A stretch of DNA of 14,782 nt from DASTRU01 sp035761045. GTDB lineage: Bacteria; Pseudomonadota; Gammaproteobacteria; Burkholderiales; Burkholderiaceae_E. The notes beneath the pieces were generated by a model. It was not told where the DNA came from. It saw nothing but the letters and a program-made list of their open reading frames with translations, and made no database searches. The stretch's first letter is position 1, and every line of letters begins with the position of its first letter. Location: contig DASTRU010000165.1 in the NCBI GenBank assembly GCA_035761045.1, positions 1 through 14,782 on the forward strand, written 5' to 3'. This document shows positions 5,673-14,600 of the stretch, piece by piece. Both the position numbers and the translations under genes were made by a program.

Positions 5673-7205
5673 TTACGGCTTAAGCGCTAAAGCCAACGCC
5701 CAACCCGGATTTACTCCTTCGCCCGCGTACGCACCGCGAACAAAGCCATCGCGAATCGTTCCGTTGAAGTCGCGGTTGTAATCCGCGTACGAGGTGAAAC
5801 CTGCAAGGTCGAATGCGGTGGCACCACGCAGTGCTCCAACCTTGGGATATAGATCGAGCGTGCTGCCTGGAACGCCGAACGGCGCATTAAGCGCGGCACT
5901 CGCGCTGGCGCGGCTGCCGGTGATGTTGTTGCGCACGTCGCAACCAGACGAGCTGATGGGTACGCCCGCAAACACGGCGTTACCCGTGACCACACGCGAG
6001 TACCCCGCGTCTCCGCCATAAAGCGAGATGCCAGTCCCGCTCGCCACGATGGTGTTCGCATACACCGCGACTTGTCGCGGGTTGCCGCCGTCGTGCGGTT
6101 GAATCACGACCGCGCTGCCGCTGTCGTTAACGAGTACGTTGTCGTGGAAGGCGACGTTGCCATTGCCTTGGAATAACGCCTCGCTCGGGTTTTGCCAGAA
6201 GAAGTTGCCATAGATCTCGTAGCGGTCGGTCGCACCCGCGCCGCTTAACGGGAAGCGGTCAACAAGTAAATTAGGACGTGCTTCACCGCCGGTTGAGCTG
6301 TTGCCGGATTTCGAGAACACGTTATGGCGAATGATCGTAACGGCTGGCCCAATCGTGCTCGGGATGCCCGCGCGCGAGGTTTGATACTTCACCTGCGTGT
6401 TGTAGCCGATCGTGTCCCGCACGAGATTGTGTTCAATCAAACCAGCGACGAATGCGCTGCTACCGTCGGAGTTGCCGAGGTACATGCCCGTACCGGCCCC
6501 AATGATCGTGTTGCGGCGGATCGTCCAATTCCATGTCGGAAAGCCGGTGGTCGAGATGCCCACCACTTGCTGGTCTCCGCCAACGCCACGGATCGTGAGC
6601 CCATCCAACGTGATGTGATGCGCCGGCCCTTGCACGGCGACACCGAATCCGCCTTGGTCCTTACCGTCGATCTCGATATTGCAGACCGCGACATAACTGG
6701 CATCGTCGAAGCGAATCGTGTTGTGGGTGGATGTACCGATCAACAGAGCGCGTCCGGAAGCGGGACCGGTGATGACGATGGGTTGAGCAGCCGTGCCGTT
6801 AAGCCCAAAAATCGGCAGTCCGGGCGGAGAGTCTTGGTAAACCCCCTCGGCAAGTACCAAGCGATCGCCGGGCTTGAGGGCGGCGAGCTTTTCCTTGTAA
6901 TTCGCCGGAGTGGCGTAGATGGGGTTTCCGGATGAGCACACGGCCGAAGGAGCGGCGGCGCTAGGACCCGGGGTCGTCGGGTTGGCCGTACTCGGTGGTG
7001 TCGCGCCCGGTGTCGTGGTGCTCGGCGGCGTGGTGCCGGAACCCACGGCACCGCCTTGCGAGCCGGAGCTGGAGCCGGGGGTTGAAGATGAGTTGGTTGA
7101 AGATTCCGCAACGGACGTCCCCGTGGGGGCCGCCGCGCTTCCTCCACCGCCACAAGCGGTTAAGGAAATGGAAGTCAAACTAAGGATGAGGAGTCGAGCA
7201 ATCAC
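5673..7205 (-). CDS. Right-handed parallel beta-helix lipoprotein, polysaccharide lyase-like
   Basis: 510 residues starting at GTG. The signal peptide MIARLLILSLTSISLTAC has a good lipobox LTAC with Cys18, followed by Gly4 and a Ser/Thr/Pro/Gly tether to about residue 88. ALKPGDRLVLAEGVYQD (109-125) and QPIVITGP (141-148) are the signature opening of chondroitinase B/PL6-like and related parallel beta-helix proteins. Successive short coils with Asn-rich turns (HNTIRF, RRNTIIGAG, IEHNLV, IRHNVF, FHDNVLVN, YANTIV) run to about residue 450. It should be anchored on the outside of a membrane and contact a polysaccharide. The substrate and the catalytic residues cannot be named. No in-frame ATG is available: a stop lies about nine codons upstream, so GTG at 7203-7205 is the start, with only a weak GAG-type ribosome site. 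It is 189 bases downstream of rpoC and separated from it by a terminator. Confidence 0.65.
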   Translation of the reverse strand: MIARLLILSLTSISLTACGGGGSAAAPTGTSVAESSTNSSSTPGSSSGSQGGAVGSGTTPPSTTTPGATPPSTANPTTPGPSAAAPSAVCSSGNPIYATPANYKEKLAALKPGDRLVLAEGVYQDSPPGLPIFGLNGTAAQPIVITGPASGRALLIGTSTHNTIRFDDASYVAVCNIEIDGKDQGGFGVAVQGPAHHITLDGLTIRGVGGDQQVVGISTTGFPTWNWTIRRNTIIGAGTGMYLGNSDGSSAFVAGLIEHNLVRDTIGYNTQVKYQTSRAGIPSTIGPAVTIIRHNVFSKSGNSSTGGEARPNLLVDRFPLSGAGATDRYEIYGNFFWQNPSEALFQGNGNVAFHDNVLVNDSGSAVVIQPHDGGNPRQVAVYANTIVASGTGISLYGGDAGYSRVVTGNAVFAGVPISSSGCDVRNNITGSRASASAALNAPFGVPGSTLDLYPKVGALRGATAFDLAGFTSYADYNRDFNGTIRDGFVRGAYAGEGVNPGWALALALKP

Positions 7206-7227
7206 GGGCGAGGTTCTCGTTATGGTT

Positions 7228-7243
7228 CGTGAAGCTATTCACG
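7228..7243. promoter_or_regulatory. Inverted repeat CGTGAA-GCTA-TTCACG upstream of the beta-helix gene
   Basis: Perfect 6-bp arms CGTGAA (7228-7233) and TTCACG (7238-7243) around GCTA, 22 bases before the GTG start of the beta-helix lipoprotein gene. It could be an operator or a small hairpin in the 5' leader that affects translation. Confidence 0.4.
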
Positions 7244-7250
7244 TAGTGCG

Positions 7251-7273
7251 GTGCACAACGCAACGGAGTGCAC
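7251..7273. repeat. Two GTGCAC palindromes spaced 17 bp
   Basis: GTGCAC occurs at 7251-7256 and again at 7268-7273, about one and a half helical turns apart, just upstream of the beta-helix gene. Paired short palindromes in a promoter region may be a binding site, though six bases twice can occur by chance. Confidence 0.3.
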
Positions 7274-7283
7274 GGATTCTGCC
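7270..7283 (-). promoter_or_regulatory. Candidate sigma54-type promoter for the beta-helix gene
   Basis: On the minus strand GG (7282-7283) and GC (7270-7271) are exactly ten bases apart within GGCAGAATCCGTGCA. This matches the -24 GG-CA and -12 T-GC-A positions of the sigma54 consensus but misses others. Transcription would start near 7259, leaving a leader of about 54 bases. EPS/exosortase loci often include a sigma54-dependent regulator (PrsR), which makes this plausible. GG-N10-GC is common by chance in G+C-rich DNA. Confidence 0.25.
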
Positions 7284-7332
7284 CCAAGGATCGCCCGTCA
7301 GTCTGTGTCACACCCCCGTTTTACAAAACCTA

Positions 7333-7367
7333 GAAACAAAATGGGCCCGCCTTTTACGACGAGCCCA
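7333..7367 (-). terminator. rpoC intrinsic terminator
   Basis: On the minus strand TGGGCTCG (7360-7367) pairs with CGGGCCCA (7342-7349), eight base pairs including one G-T wobble, with a 10-base loop. It is followed by TTTTGTTTCT. It lies about 28 bases past the rpoC stop codon and ends the rpoBC transcript before the beta-helix gene. Confidence 0.8.
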
Positions 7368-7394
7368 AGAAGTTTACGGTCACTTGCGTCGCTG

Positions 7395-10300
7395 TCAGGC
7401 CGTATCGGAGCTTTCTTCCGACGTAGTAGCCGTGTTGGCGTCTTCGAGCGCTTGCAATTCTTGAGCGGCAAGCGCTTCCGCATCCACGCGATCTTGATGC
7501 TCCTTCGCCTTGCGAGCGGTATGGAACGCCAAGCCCGTACCCGCGGGAATCAAACGACCCACGATGACGTTTTCCTTGAGACCACGCAGATCGTCGCGTT
7601 TGCCCATGATGGCCGCTTCGGTCAACACGCGAGTCGTTTCTTGGAACGACGCCGCCGAGATGAACGAATCGGTGGACAACGACGCCTTGGTGATACCCAA
7701 CAGCACGTTCTCGTAGAGCGCGGGACGGCCGCCCTTGTCGATCGCCTTGTCGTTCTCGTCGAGCAATTCCGAACGCTCGACTTGCTCGCCCGGAATGAAG
7801 GACGTATCGCCCGGATCGGTGACCTGCACACGGCGCAGCATCTGACGCACGATGACTTCGATGTGCTTGTCGTTGATCTTCACGCCTTGCAGACGGTAGA
7901 CGTCTTGCACTTCGTCGACGATGTAACGCGCGAGCGCTTCGACACCGAGCAGACGCAGGATGTCTTGCGGATCGGCCGCGCCGTCCACGATCAACTCGCC
8001 CTTGTTAACGACCTGACCTTCGTGAACGAGCACGTTCTTTTCCTTCGGAATCAAGAACTCGTTCGCGTTGCCATCGAGATCGGTGATGATCAAACGCTGC
8101 TTGCCCTTGGTTTCCTTACCGAACGTGACCGTACCTGTCACTTCCGCGAGCATGCCGACGTCCTTCGGCGAACGCGCCTCGAACAATTCGGCCACGCGCG
8201 GCAGACCGCCGGTGATGTCGCGCGTCTTTTGCGATTCGGTCGGGATCCGCGCGAGCACTTCGCCCTTGCTGATTTGCTGACCGTCACGCACGGTGATCAA
8301 CGCGCCCGTCGGGAAGGTGATCGTCACCGAGTGCTCGGTGCCTGGAATCTTCACCTCGGCACCCGCTTCGTCGAGCAGTTTGACCGTCGGACGCAGGGTG
8401 ACCTTGGTCGACCCACGACGCTTCGCATCGATAACCACGAGCGTCGACAATCCCGTGACTTCGTCGATCTGCTTGGCGACCGTCACGCCTTCTTCGACGT
8501 GCTCGAACTTCACCGTGCCTTCGTACTCGGTGATGATCGGACGCGTGAGCGGGTCCCAGGTGGCGAGCACGGTGCCGGCTTTGATTTCCTTGCCGTCCAT
8601 CACCAGCAACGTCGCGCCGTACGGAATCTTGTGACGCTCGCGCTCGCGACCGTTAGGATCGGTCACGATCACCTCGCCCGAACGCGTGATGACGACTTGC
8701 TCGCCCTTGGCGTTGGTCACGTACCGCATCGTTGCGGTAAAGCGCACGGTACCGTTGCTCTTGGCTTCGACGCTTGAGGCCACCGCCGCGCGCGACGCCG
8801 CGCCACCGATGTGGAAGGTACGCATCGTGAGCTGCGTGCCAGGCTCGCCGATTGACTGCGCGGCGATGACGCCCACCGCTTCGCCGGTGTTGACGAGCAC
8901 GCCACGGCCTAAATCGCGGCCATAGCACTTCGCGCAAATACCGTAACGCGTATCGCAAGTAAGAGCGGTGCGCACCTTAACTTCGTCGATGCCCAACGCT
9001 TCGATGGTTTCAACGCCATCTTCGTCGAGCAAGGTGCCTGCCGGGTACAGCACTTGTTGCGTCTCGGGATGCAACACATCGACAGCGGTCACGCGGCCGA
9101 GAATACGGTCGCGCAACGCCTCGATGACTTCGCCGCCTTCCACGAGCGCACGCATGACCACGCCGTTGACGGTGTTGCAATCGTTTTCGGTCACGACCAA
9201 GTCTTGGGTCACGTCGACCAAACGACGCGTGAGGTAGCCCGAGTTCGCCGTCTTCAACGCCGTGTCGGCCAAGCCCTTACGCGCGCCGTGCGTCGAGATG
9301 AAGTACTGCAACACGTTCAAGCCTTCGCGGAAGTTCGCGGTGATCGGCGTTTCGATGATCGAGCCATCCGGCTTGGCCATCAGACCGCGCATCCCAGCGA
9401 GCTGACGAATCTGCGCCGCTGAACCGCGCGCGCCCGAGTCGGCCATCATGTAAATCGCGTTGAACGACTCTTGCTCGACCGTTTGGCCCTTGCGGTCCAC
9501 CGTCTTCTCGGTCGCGAGTTGCTTCATCATTTCCTTGGCCACTTGGTCGCCAGCACGACCCCAAATGTCCACGACCTTGTTGTAGCGCTCGCCTTGCGTG
9601 ACGAGACCCGACGCGTACTGCTGCTGAATTTCCTTCACTTCCTGTTCGGCGGCATGGATCAGGCCATGCTTGCTTTCCGGAATCAGCATGTCGTTCATCG
9701 CGATCGAGATTCCCGCGCGCGTGGCGAGGCGGAAGCCCGATTGCATGAGTTGGTCGGCGAAGATCACCGTATCGCGCAGCCCGCAACGGCGGAACGACGC
9801 ATTGATGAGCTTGCTGATTTCCTTCTTCTTCAACGCCTTGTTGATCGCCGAGAACTCCAAGCCCTCGGGCAGGATCGTCGATAACAGAGCGCGGCCGACG
9901 GTCGTGTCGTAACGCTTCAAGCGTTGGGTTTTTTGACCATTCGCACGATCCACGATCGTCTCGCGCAGACGCACCGAAATACGCGAGGCGAGTTCGACTT
10001 CGCCGTTGTCGTACGCGCGCTGCACCTCATCCACGTCGGCGAAGATCATGCCTTCGCCCTTGCCGTTGATCTTGTCGCGCGTGGCGTAATACAAGCCCAA
10101 CACGATGTCTTGCGACGGCACGATCGACGGATCGCCGTTGGCCGGGAACAAAATGTTGTTCGACGCGAGCATGAGCGCACGCGCCTCGAGCTGCGCTTCG
10201 AGCGAGAGCGGCACGTGCACGGCCATTTGGTCGCCGTCGAAGTCGGCGTTGAACGCCGCGCACACGAGCGGGTGCAATTGAATGGCCTTGCCTTCGATCA

Positions 10301-11621
10301 ACACCGGCTCGAACGCTTGGATCCCCAAGCGGTGCAGCGTCGGCGCGCGGTTGAGCAGCACCGGATGCTCGCGAATCACTTCCTCGAGGATGTCCCACAC
10401 CTCGGGCACTTGTTGCTCGACGAGCTTCTTGGCGGCCTTGATCGTGGTCGCCATGCCGTTCATTTCAAGCTTGTTGAAGATGAAGGGCTTGAAGAGTTCG
10501 AGCGCCATCAACTTCGGCAAACCGCACTGATGCAACTTAAGCTGCGGACCGACGACGATGACCGAACGGCCCGAGTAGTCCACGCGCTTGCCCAGCAAGT
10601 TTTGACGGAAACGACCGCCCTTGCCTTTGATCATTTCCGCGAGCGACTTGAGCGGACGCTTGTTCGCACCCGTCATCGCCTTGCCGCGACGCCCGTTGTC
10701 GAGCAGCGAATCCACCGCCTCTTGCAGCATGCGCTTTTCATTGCGCACGATGATTTCGGGCGCCTTGAGTTCGAGCAGACGCTTCAACCGGTTATTCCGG
10801 TTGATGACGCGACGGTACAAATCGTTCAAGTCGGAGGTCGCGAAACGGCCACCATCCAACGGCACCAACGGACGCAAGTCCGGCGGCAGCACGGGCAGCA
10901 CTTCCATGACCATCCAGTCCGGCTTGACGCCCGACTTTTGGAAGCCTTCAAGTACCTTCAAGCGCTTGGCGATCTTCTTGATCTTGGCTTCCGAGCCGGT
11001 CGCGGCCAGTTCTTGACGCAGCGTCTCGATCTCCTTGTCGTGATCGATCGTGCGCAACAACTCGCGCACGCCTTCCGCGCCCATCAACGCATGAAACTCG
11101 TCAGGCGCCTTCTCCCACTCGGTGTCGTACTGCTCGGGCGAGAGGATTTGAGCGCGCTTGAGCGTGGTCATGCCGGGGTCGACCACCACGAATGCTTCGA
11201 AGTACAGCACGCGTTCGATATCGCGCAACGTCATGTCGAGCACCATGCCCAAACGCGACGGCAGCGACTTCAAGAACCATATATGCGCGGTCGGCGAGGC
11301 CAACTCAATATGGCCCATGCGTTCGCGACGCACCTTCGCGAGCGTGACTTCAACGCCGCACTTCTCGCAAATCACGCCGCGATGCTTCAAGCGCTTGTAC
11401 TTGCCGCACAAGCATTCGTAGTCCTTGATAGGACCGAAAATCTTCGCGCAGAACAAGCCATCGCGTTCCGGCTTGAACGTACGGTAGTTGATGGTCTCGG
11501 GCTTTTTCACCTCGCCGTATGACCATGAACGGATCTTCTCGGGCGAGGCAAGCCCGATCTTGATCGCGTCGAATTGCTCTTCCTGCTGAACCTGCTTGAA
11601 CAGATCGAGTAGCGCTTTCAT
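7395..11621 (-). CDS. rpoC: DNA-directed RNA polymerase subunit beta'
   Basis: 1408 residues, full length for betaproteobacteria and E. coli. It forms the catalytic core of RNA polymerase with beta. The N-terminal zinc site has Cys70, 72, 85 and 88, and the second zinc site has Cys815, 889, 896 and 899. The Mg-binding NADFDGD motif is at 458-464 with Asp460, 462 and 464. The bridge-helix region (FREGLNVLQYFISTHGARKG) and the trigger loop (GEPGTQLTMRTFHIGGAAS) are intact. No insertions or inteins are visible. The acidic Ser/Thr-rich tail (TSEESSDTA) is unremarkable. The ATG is supported by AGGAG at 11632-11636 (complement), ten bases upstream. It starts 39 bases after rpoB, as in the standard rpoBC operon, and ends before the terminator at 7333-7367. 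Confidence 0.99.
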   Translation of the reverse strand: MKALLDLFKQVQQEEQFDAIKIGLASPEKIRSWSYGEVKKPETINYRTFKPERDGLFCAKIFGPIKDYECLCGKYKRLKHRGVICEKCGVEVTLAKVRRERMGHIELASPTAHIWFLKSLPSRLGMVLDMTLRDIERVLYFEAFVVVDPGMTTLKRAQILSPEQYDTEWEKAPDEFHALMGAEGVRELLRTIDHDKEIETLRQELAATGSEAKIKKIAKRLKVLEGFQKSGVKPDWMVMEVLPVLPPDLRPLVPLDGGRFATSDLNDLYRRVINRNNRLKRLLELKAPEIIVRNEKRMLQEAVDSLLDNGRRGKAMTGANKRPLKSLAEMIKGKGGRFRQNLLGKRVDYSGRSVIVVGPQLKLHQCGLPKLMALELFKPFIFNKLEMNGMATTIKAAKKLVEQQVPEVWDILEEVIREHPVLLNRAPTLHRLGIQAFEPVLIEGKAIQLHPLVCAAFNADFDGDQMAVHVPLSLEAQLEARALMLASNNILFPANGDPSIVPSQDIVLGLYYATRDKINGKGEGMIFADVDEVQRAYDNGEVELASRISVRLRETIVDRANGQKTQRLKRYDTTVGRALLSTILPEGLEFSAINKALKKKEISKLINASFRRCGLRDTVIFADQLMQSGFRLATRAGISIAMNDMLIPESKHGLIHAAEQEVKEIQQQYASGLVTQGERYNKVVDIWGRAGDQVAKEMMKQLATEKTVDRKGQTVEQESFNAIYMMADSGARGSAAQIRQLAGMRGLMAKPDGSIIETPITANFREGLNVLQYFISTHGARKGLADTALKTANSGYLTRRLVDVTQDLVVTENDCNTVNGVVMRALVEGGEVIEALRDRILGRVTAVDVLHPETQQVLYPAGTLLDEDGVETIEALGIDEVKVRTALTCDTRYGICAKCYGRDLGRGVLVNTGEAVGVIAAQSIGEPGTQLTMRTFHIGGAASRAAVASSVEAKSNGTVRFTATMRYVTNAKGEQVVITRSGEVIVTDPNGRERERHKIPYGATLLVMDGKEIKAGTVLATWDPLTRPIITEYEGTVKFEHVEEGVTVAKQIDEVTGLSTLVVIDAKRRGSTKVTLRPTVKLLDEAGAEVKIPGTEHSVTITFPTGALITVRDGQQISKGEVLARIPTESQKTRDITGGLPRVAELFEARSPKDVGMLAEVTGTVTFGKETKGKQRLIITDLDGNANEFLIPKEKNVLVHEGQVVNKGELIVDGAADPQDILRLLGVEALARYIVDEVQDVYRLQGVKINDKHIEVIVRQMLRRVQVTDPGDTSFIPGEQVERSELLDENDKAIDKGGRPALYENVLLGITKASLSTDSFISAASFQETTRVLTEAAIMGKRDDLRGLKENVIVGRLIPAGTGLAFHTARKAKEHQDRVDAEALAAQELQALEDANTATTSEESSDTA

Positions 11622-11660
11622 GGCTTCTCTTCTCCTGTGATTCTTGCGGGAAATCCGCGA

Positions 11661-14600
11661 TTAATGGCGCTCGAGATCGATATCGATCCCAAGCGAGCGG
11701 ATTTCCTTCACGAGCACGTTGAACGATTCGGGCATGCCCGCGTCGATCACGTGATCGCCCTTGACAATGTTTTCGTACACCTTGGTGCGACCGTTCACGT
11801 CGTCGGACTTCACCGTCAGCATCTCTTGCAGCACATAGCTCGCGCCATACGCCTCAAGCGCCCACACTTCCATCTCACCGAAACGCTGGCCGCCAAACTG
11901 CGCCTTGCCGCCCAACGGCTGCTGGGTGACGAGCGAGTACGGTCCGGTCGAACGCGCATGCATCTTGTCGTCCACCAAGTGATGCAGTTTGAGCATGTGC
12001 ATGTAACCCACGGTCACCGCGCGGTCGAATGCATCGCCGGTGCGACCGTCGAACAAACGCACTTGCGTCTTCGTCGGCGTCAAGCCGATGCGTTGCGCGA
12101 CATCTTCGGGATAGGCCAAGTCGAGCATCGCCTTGATTTCCGCCTCGGTGGCGCCGTCGAACACGGGGGTCGCGAACGGCACGCCGTTTTGAAGGTTTTG
12201 CGCGAGCTCAAGCACTTCTTGGTCGTTAAAGCCATCGATGTCTTCTTTCTGACCCGAGGCGTTATAGACCTGCTTGAGATACGAACGCACCTTCGCCACT
12301 TCCACCTTGTTGTGCTGACGTAGCAATTCGCCAATCCGCTGACCAATGCCTTTGGCGGCCCAGCCCAAATGCGTTTCGAGAATCTGGCCCACGTTCATCC
12401 GTGACGGCACGCCAAGCGGGTTCAACACGATGTCCACCGGCGAACCATCGGCCATGAACGGCATGTCCTCGACCGGCACGATGCGCGACACCACACCCTT
12501 GTTACCGTGACGACCCGCCATCTTGTCGCCAGGCTGCAAGCGGCGCTTCACGGCCAAATACACCTTGACCATCTTAAGCACGCCAGGTGGCAACTCGTCG
12601 CCTTGCGTAAGCTTTTTGCGCTTTTCCTCGAACGCGAGATCGAAGCGATGACGCGTTTGTTGCAGCGACTCTTTCACCGCTTCGAGCGAAGCCTGGGCTT
12701 CTTCGTCATCAAGACGAATATCGAACCAATGGAAACGCTCGGTCTCGGCCAAGAATTCCTGCGTGAGCTTGGTGCCCTTCGCCAGTTTCTTCGGCCCGCC
12801 TTGCGCGACCTTGCCAATCAACGAACGCTCGAGACGCTGGAAGGCGTCGTCCTCGACGATGCGCAACTGGTCGTTCAAGTCCAAGCGGTAACGCTTGAGT
12901 TCGTCGTCGATGATTTGCTGCGCGCGCTTGTCGCGTTGAATGCCTTCGCGCGTGAACACCTGCACGTCGATGACGGTGCCGCTCATGCCGGACGGCACGC
13001 GCAAGCTGGTGTCCTTCACGTCGGACGCCTTCTCGCCGAAGATCGCGCGCAACAGTTTTTCTTCAGGCGTCAGCTGCGTCTCGCCCTTGGGCGTGACCTT
13101 GCCGACCAGCACGTCACCGGCCGTTACTTCGGCGCCGATATAAACGATGCCCGAATCATCCAAACGCGCGAGTTGGTTTTCCGCGAGGTTCGAGATATCG
13201 CGCGTGATTTCCTCGGGTCCAAGCTTGGTGTCGCGGGCGACAACGTTCAGCTCTTCGATGTGAATCGAGGTGTAGCGGTCATCGGCCACCACGCGTTCGG
13301 AAATCAGAATCGAATCTTCGAAGTTGTAGCCGTTCCACGGCATGAACGCGACCAACATGTTTTGGCCGAGCGCGAGTTCGCCGATATCGGTCGACGCGCC
13401 GTCCGCCACCACATCGCCACGCGCGATCTTGTCGCCAACCTTAACGATCGGGCGTTGGTTGATGTTCGTGTTCTGGTTGCTGCGCGTGTATTTGATGAGG
13501 TTGTAAATATCGACGCCCACCTCGCCCGCCGCGCTCTCGTCGTCATTCACGCGCACGACGATTCTCGTGGAGTCCACGTAATCGACCACGCCGCCGCGCA
13601 ATGCCGTTACCACCGTGCCCGAGTCCACCGCGCAGGTCCGCTCGATGCCCGTACCGACGACCGGTTTTTCCGGACGCAAGCAAGGCACCGCTTGACGTTG
13701 CATGTTCGAGCCCATCAACGCGCGGTTCGCATCGTCGTGCTCAAGGAAGGGAATCAACGAGGCCGCGACCGACACGATCTGCGACGGGGCCACGTCCATG
13801 TATTGCACTTGGTCCGGCGGCACGAGAACGAATTCGCCTTTATCACGACAGGACACGAGTTCGTCGGTCAAGGCGCCGGTGGCGTCGATGGACGCATTCG
13901 CCTGCGCGATGACGAACCGACCTTCTTCGATCGCCGACAAATAATCGATTTGATCGGTCACCTTGCCATCGACAACGCGGCGATACGGCGTCTCGAGGAA
14001 GCCGTACTCGTTTAATTGCGCGTACAGCGATAGCGAGTTGATCAGACCAATGTTCGGACCTTCCGGCGTTTCAATCGGGCAGACCCGGCCGTAGTGCGTG
14101 GGATGCACGTCGCGCACTTCGAAGCCCGCGCGTTCACGCGTTAAACCGCCAGGACCCAAGGCGGACACACGACGTTTGTGCGTGATTTCCGACAACGGGT
14201 TGGTTTGGTCCATGAACTGCGACAACTGCGACGAACCGAAGAACTCGCGAATCGCCGCGCTAATCGGCTTGCTGTTGATCAAGTCGTGCGGCATTAGGTT
14301 TTCGGTCTCGGCTTGGCCAAGACGCTCCTTCACCGCGCGCTCGACACGCACGAGACCGGCGCGGAACTGGTTCTCCGCAAGCTCGCCCACGCAACGCACG
14401 CGACGGTTGCCCAAATGGTCGATGTCGTCGATCTCGCCCTTGCCGTTACGCAAGTCCACGAGGATCTTGATCGTGTCGAGGATGTCCTCGTTGGTCAGCG
14501 TCATCGGCCCGTTGTCATCGCCACGATTCACGCGGCGATTGAACTTCATGCGGCCCACCTTCGACAGGTCGTACGTATCTTCCGAGAAGAACAGACGTTG

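Noticed and set aside
1330..7205. PEP-CTERM sorting signals on the four exported proteins
   Set aside because: All four C-termini (RPRSI, GLNVN, SKTIP, LALKP) lack the PEP motif, the hydrophobic segment and the basic tail.
7251..11522. Long plus-strand open frames opposite rpoC (508 and 532 codons)
   Set aside because: They are mirror images of a highly conserved gene. Their Arg/His/Asp-rich translations have no recognisable domain and arise from the codon bias of rpoC on the other strand.
12507..14015. 502-codon open frame opposite rpoB
   Set aside because: Same reason: antisense to conserved rpoB, with a composition typical of shadow frames.
14145..14237. Thr at position 518 and Val at 530 of the RpoB rifampicin region as resistance changes
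   Set aside because: Both are the usual residues in betaproteobacteria such as Neisseria. The residues that normally mutate to resistance are unchanged.
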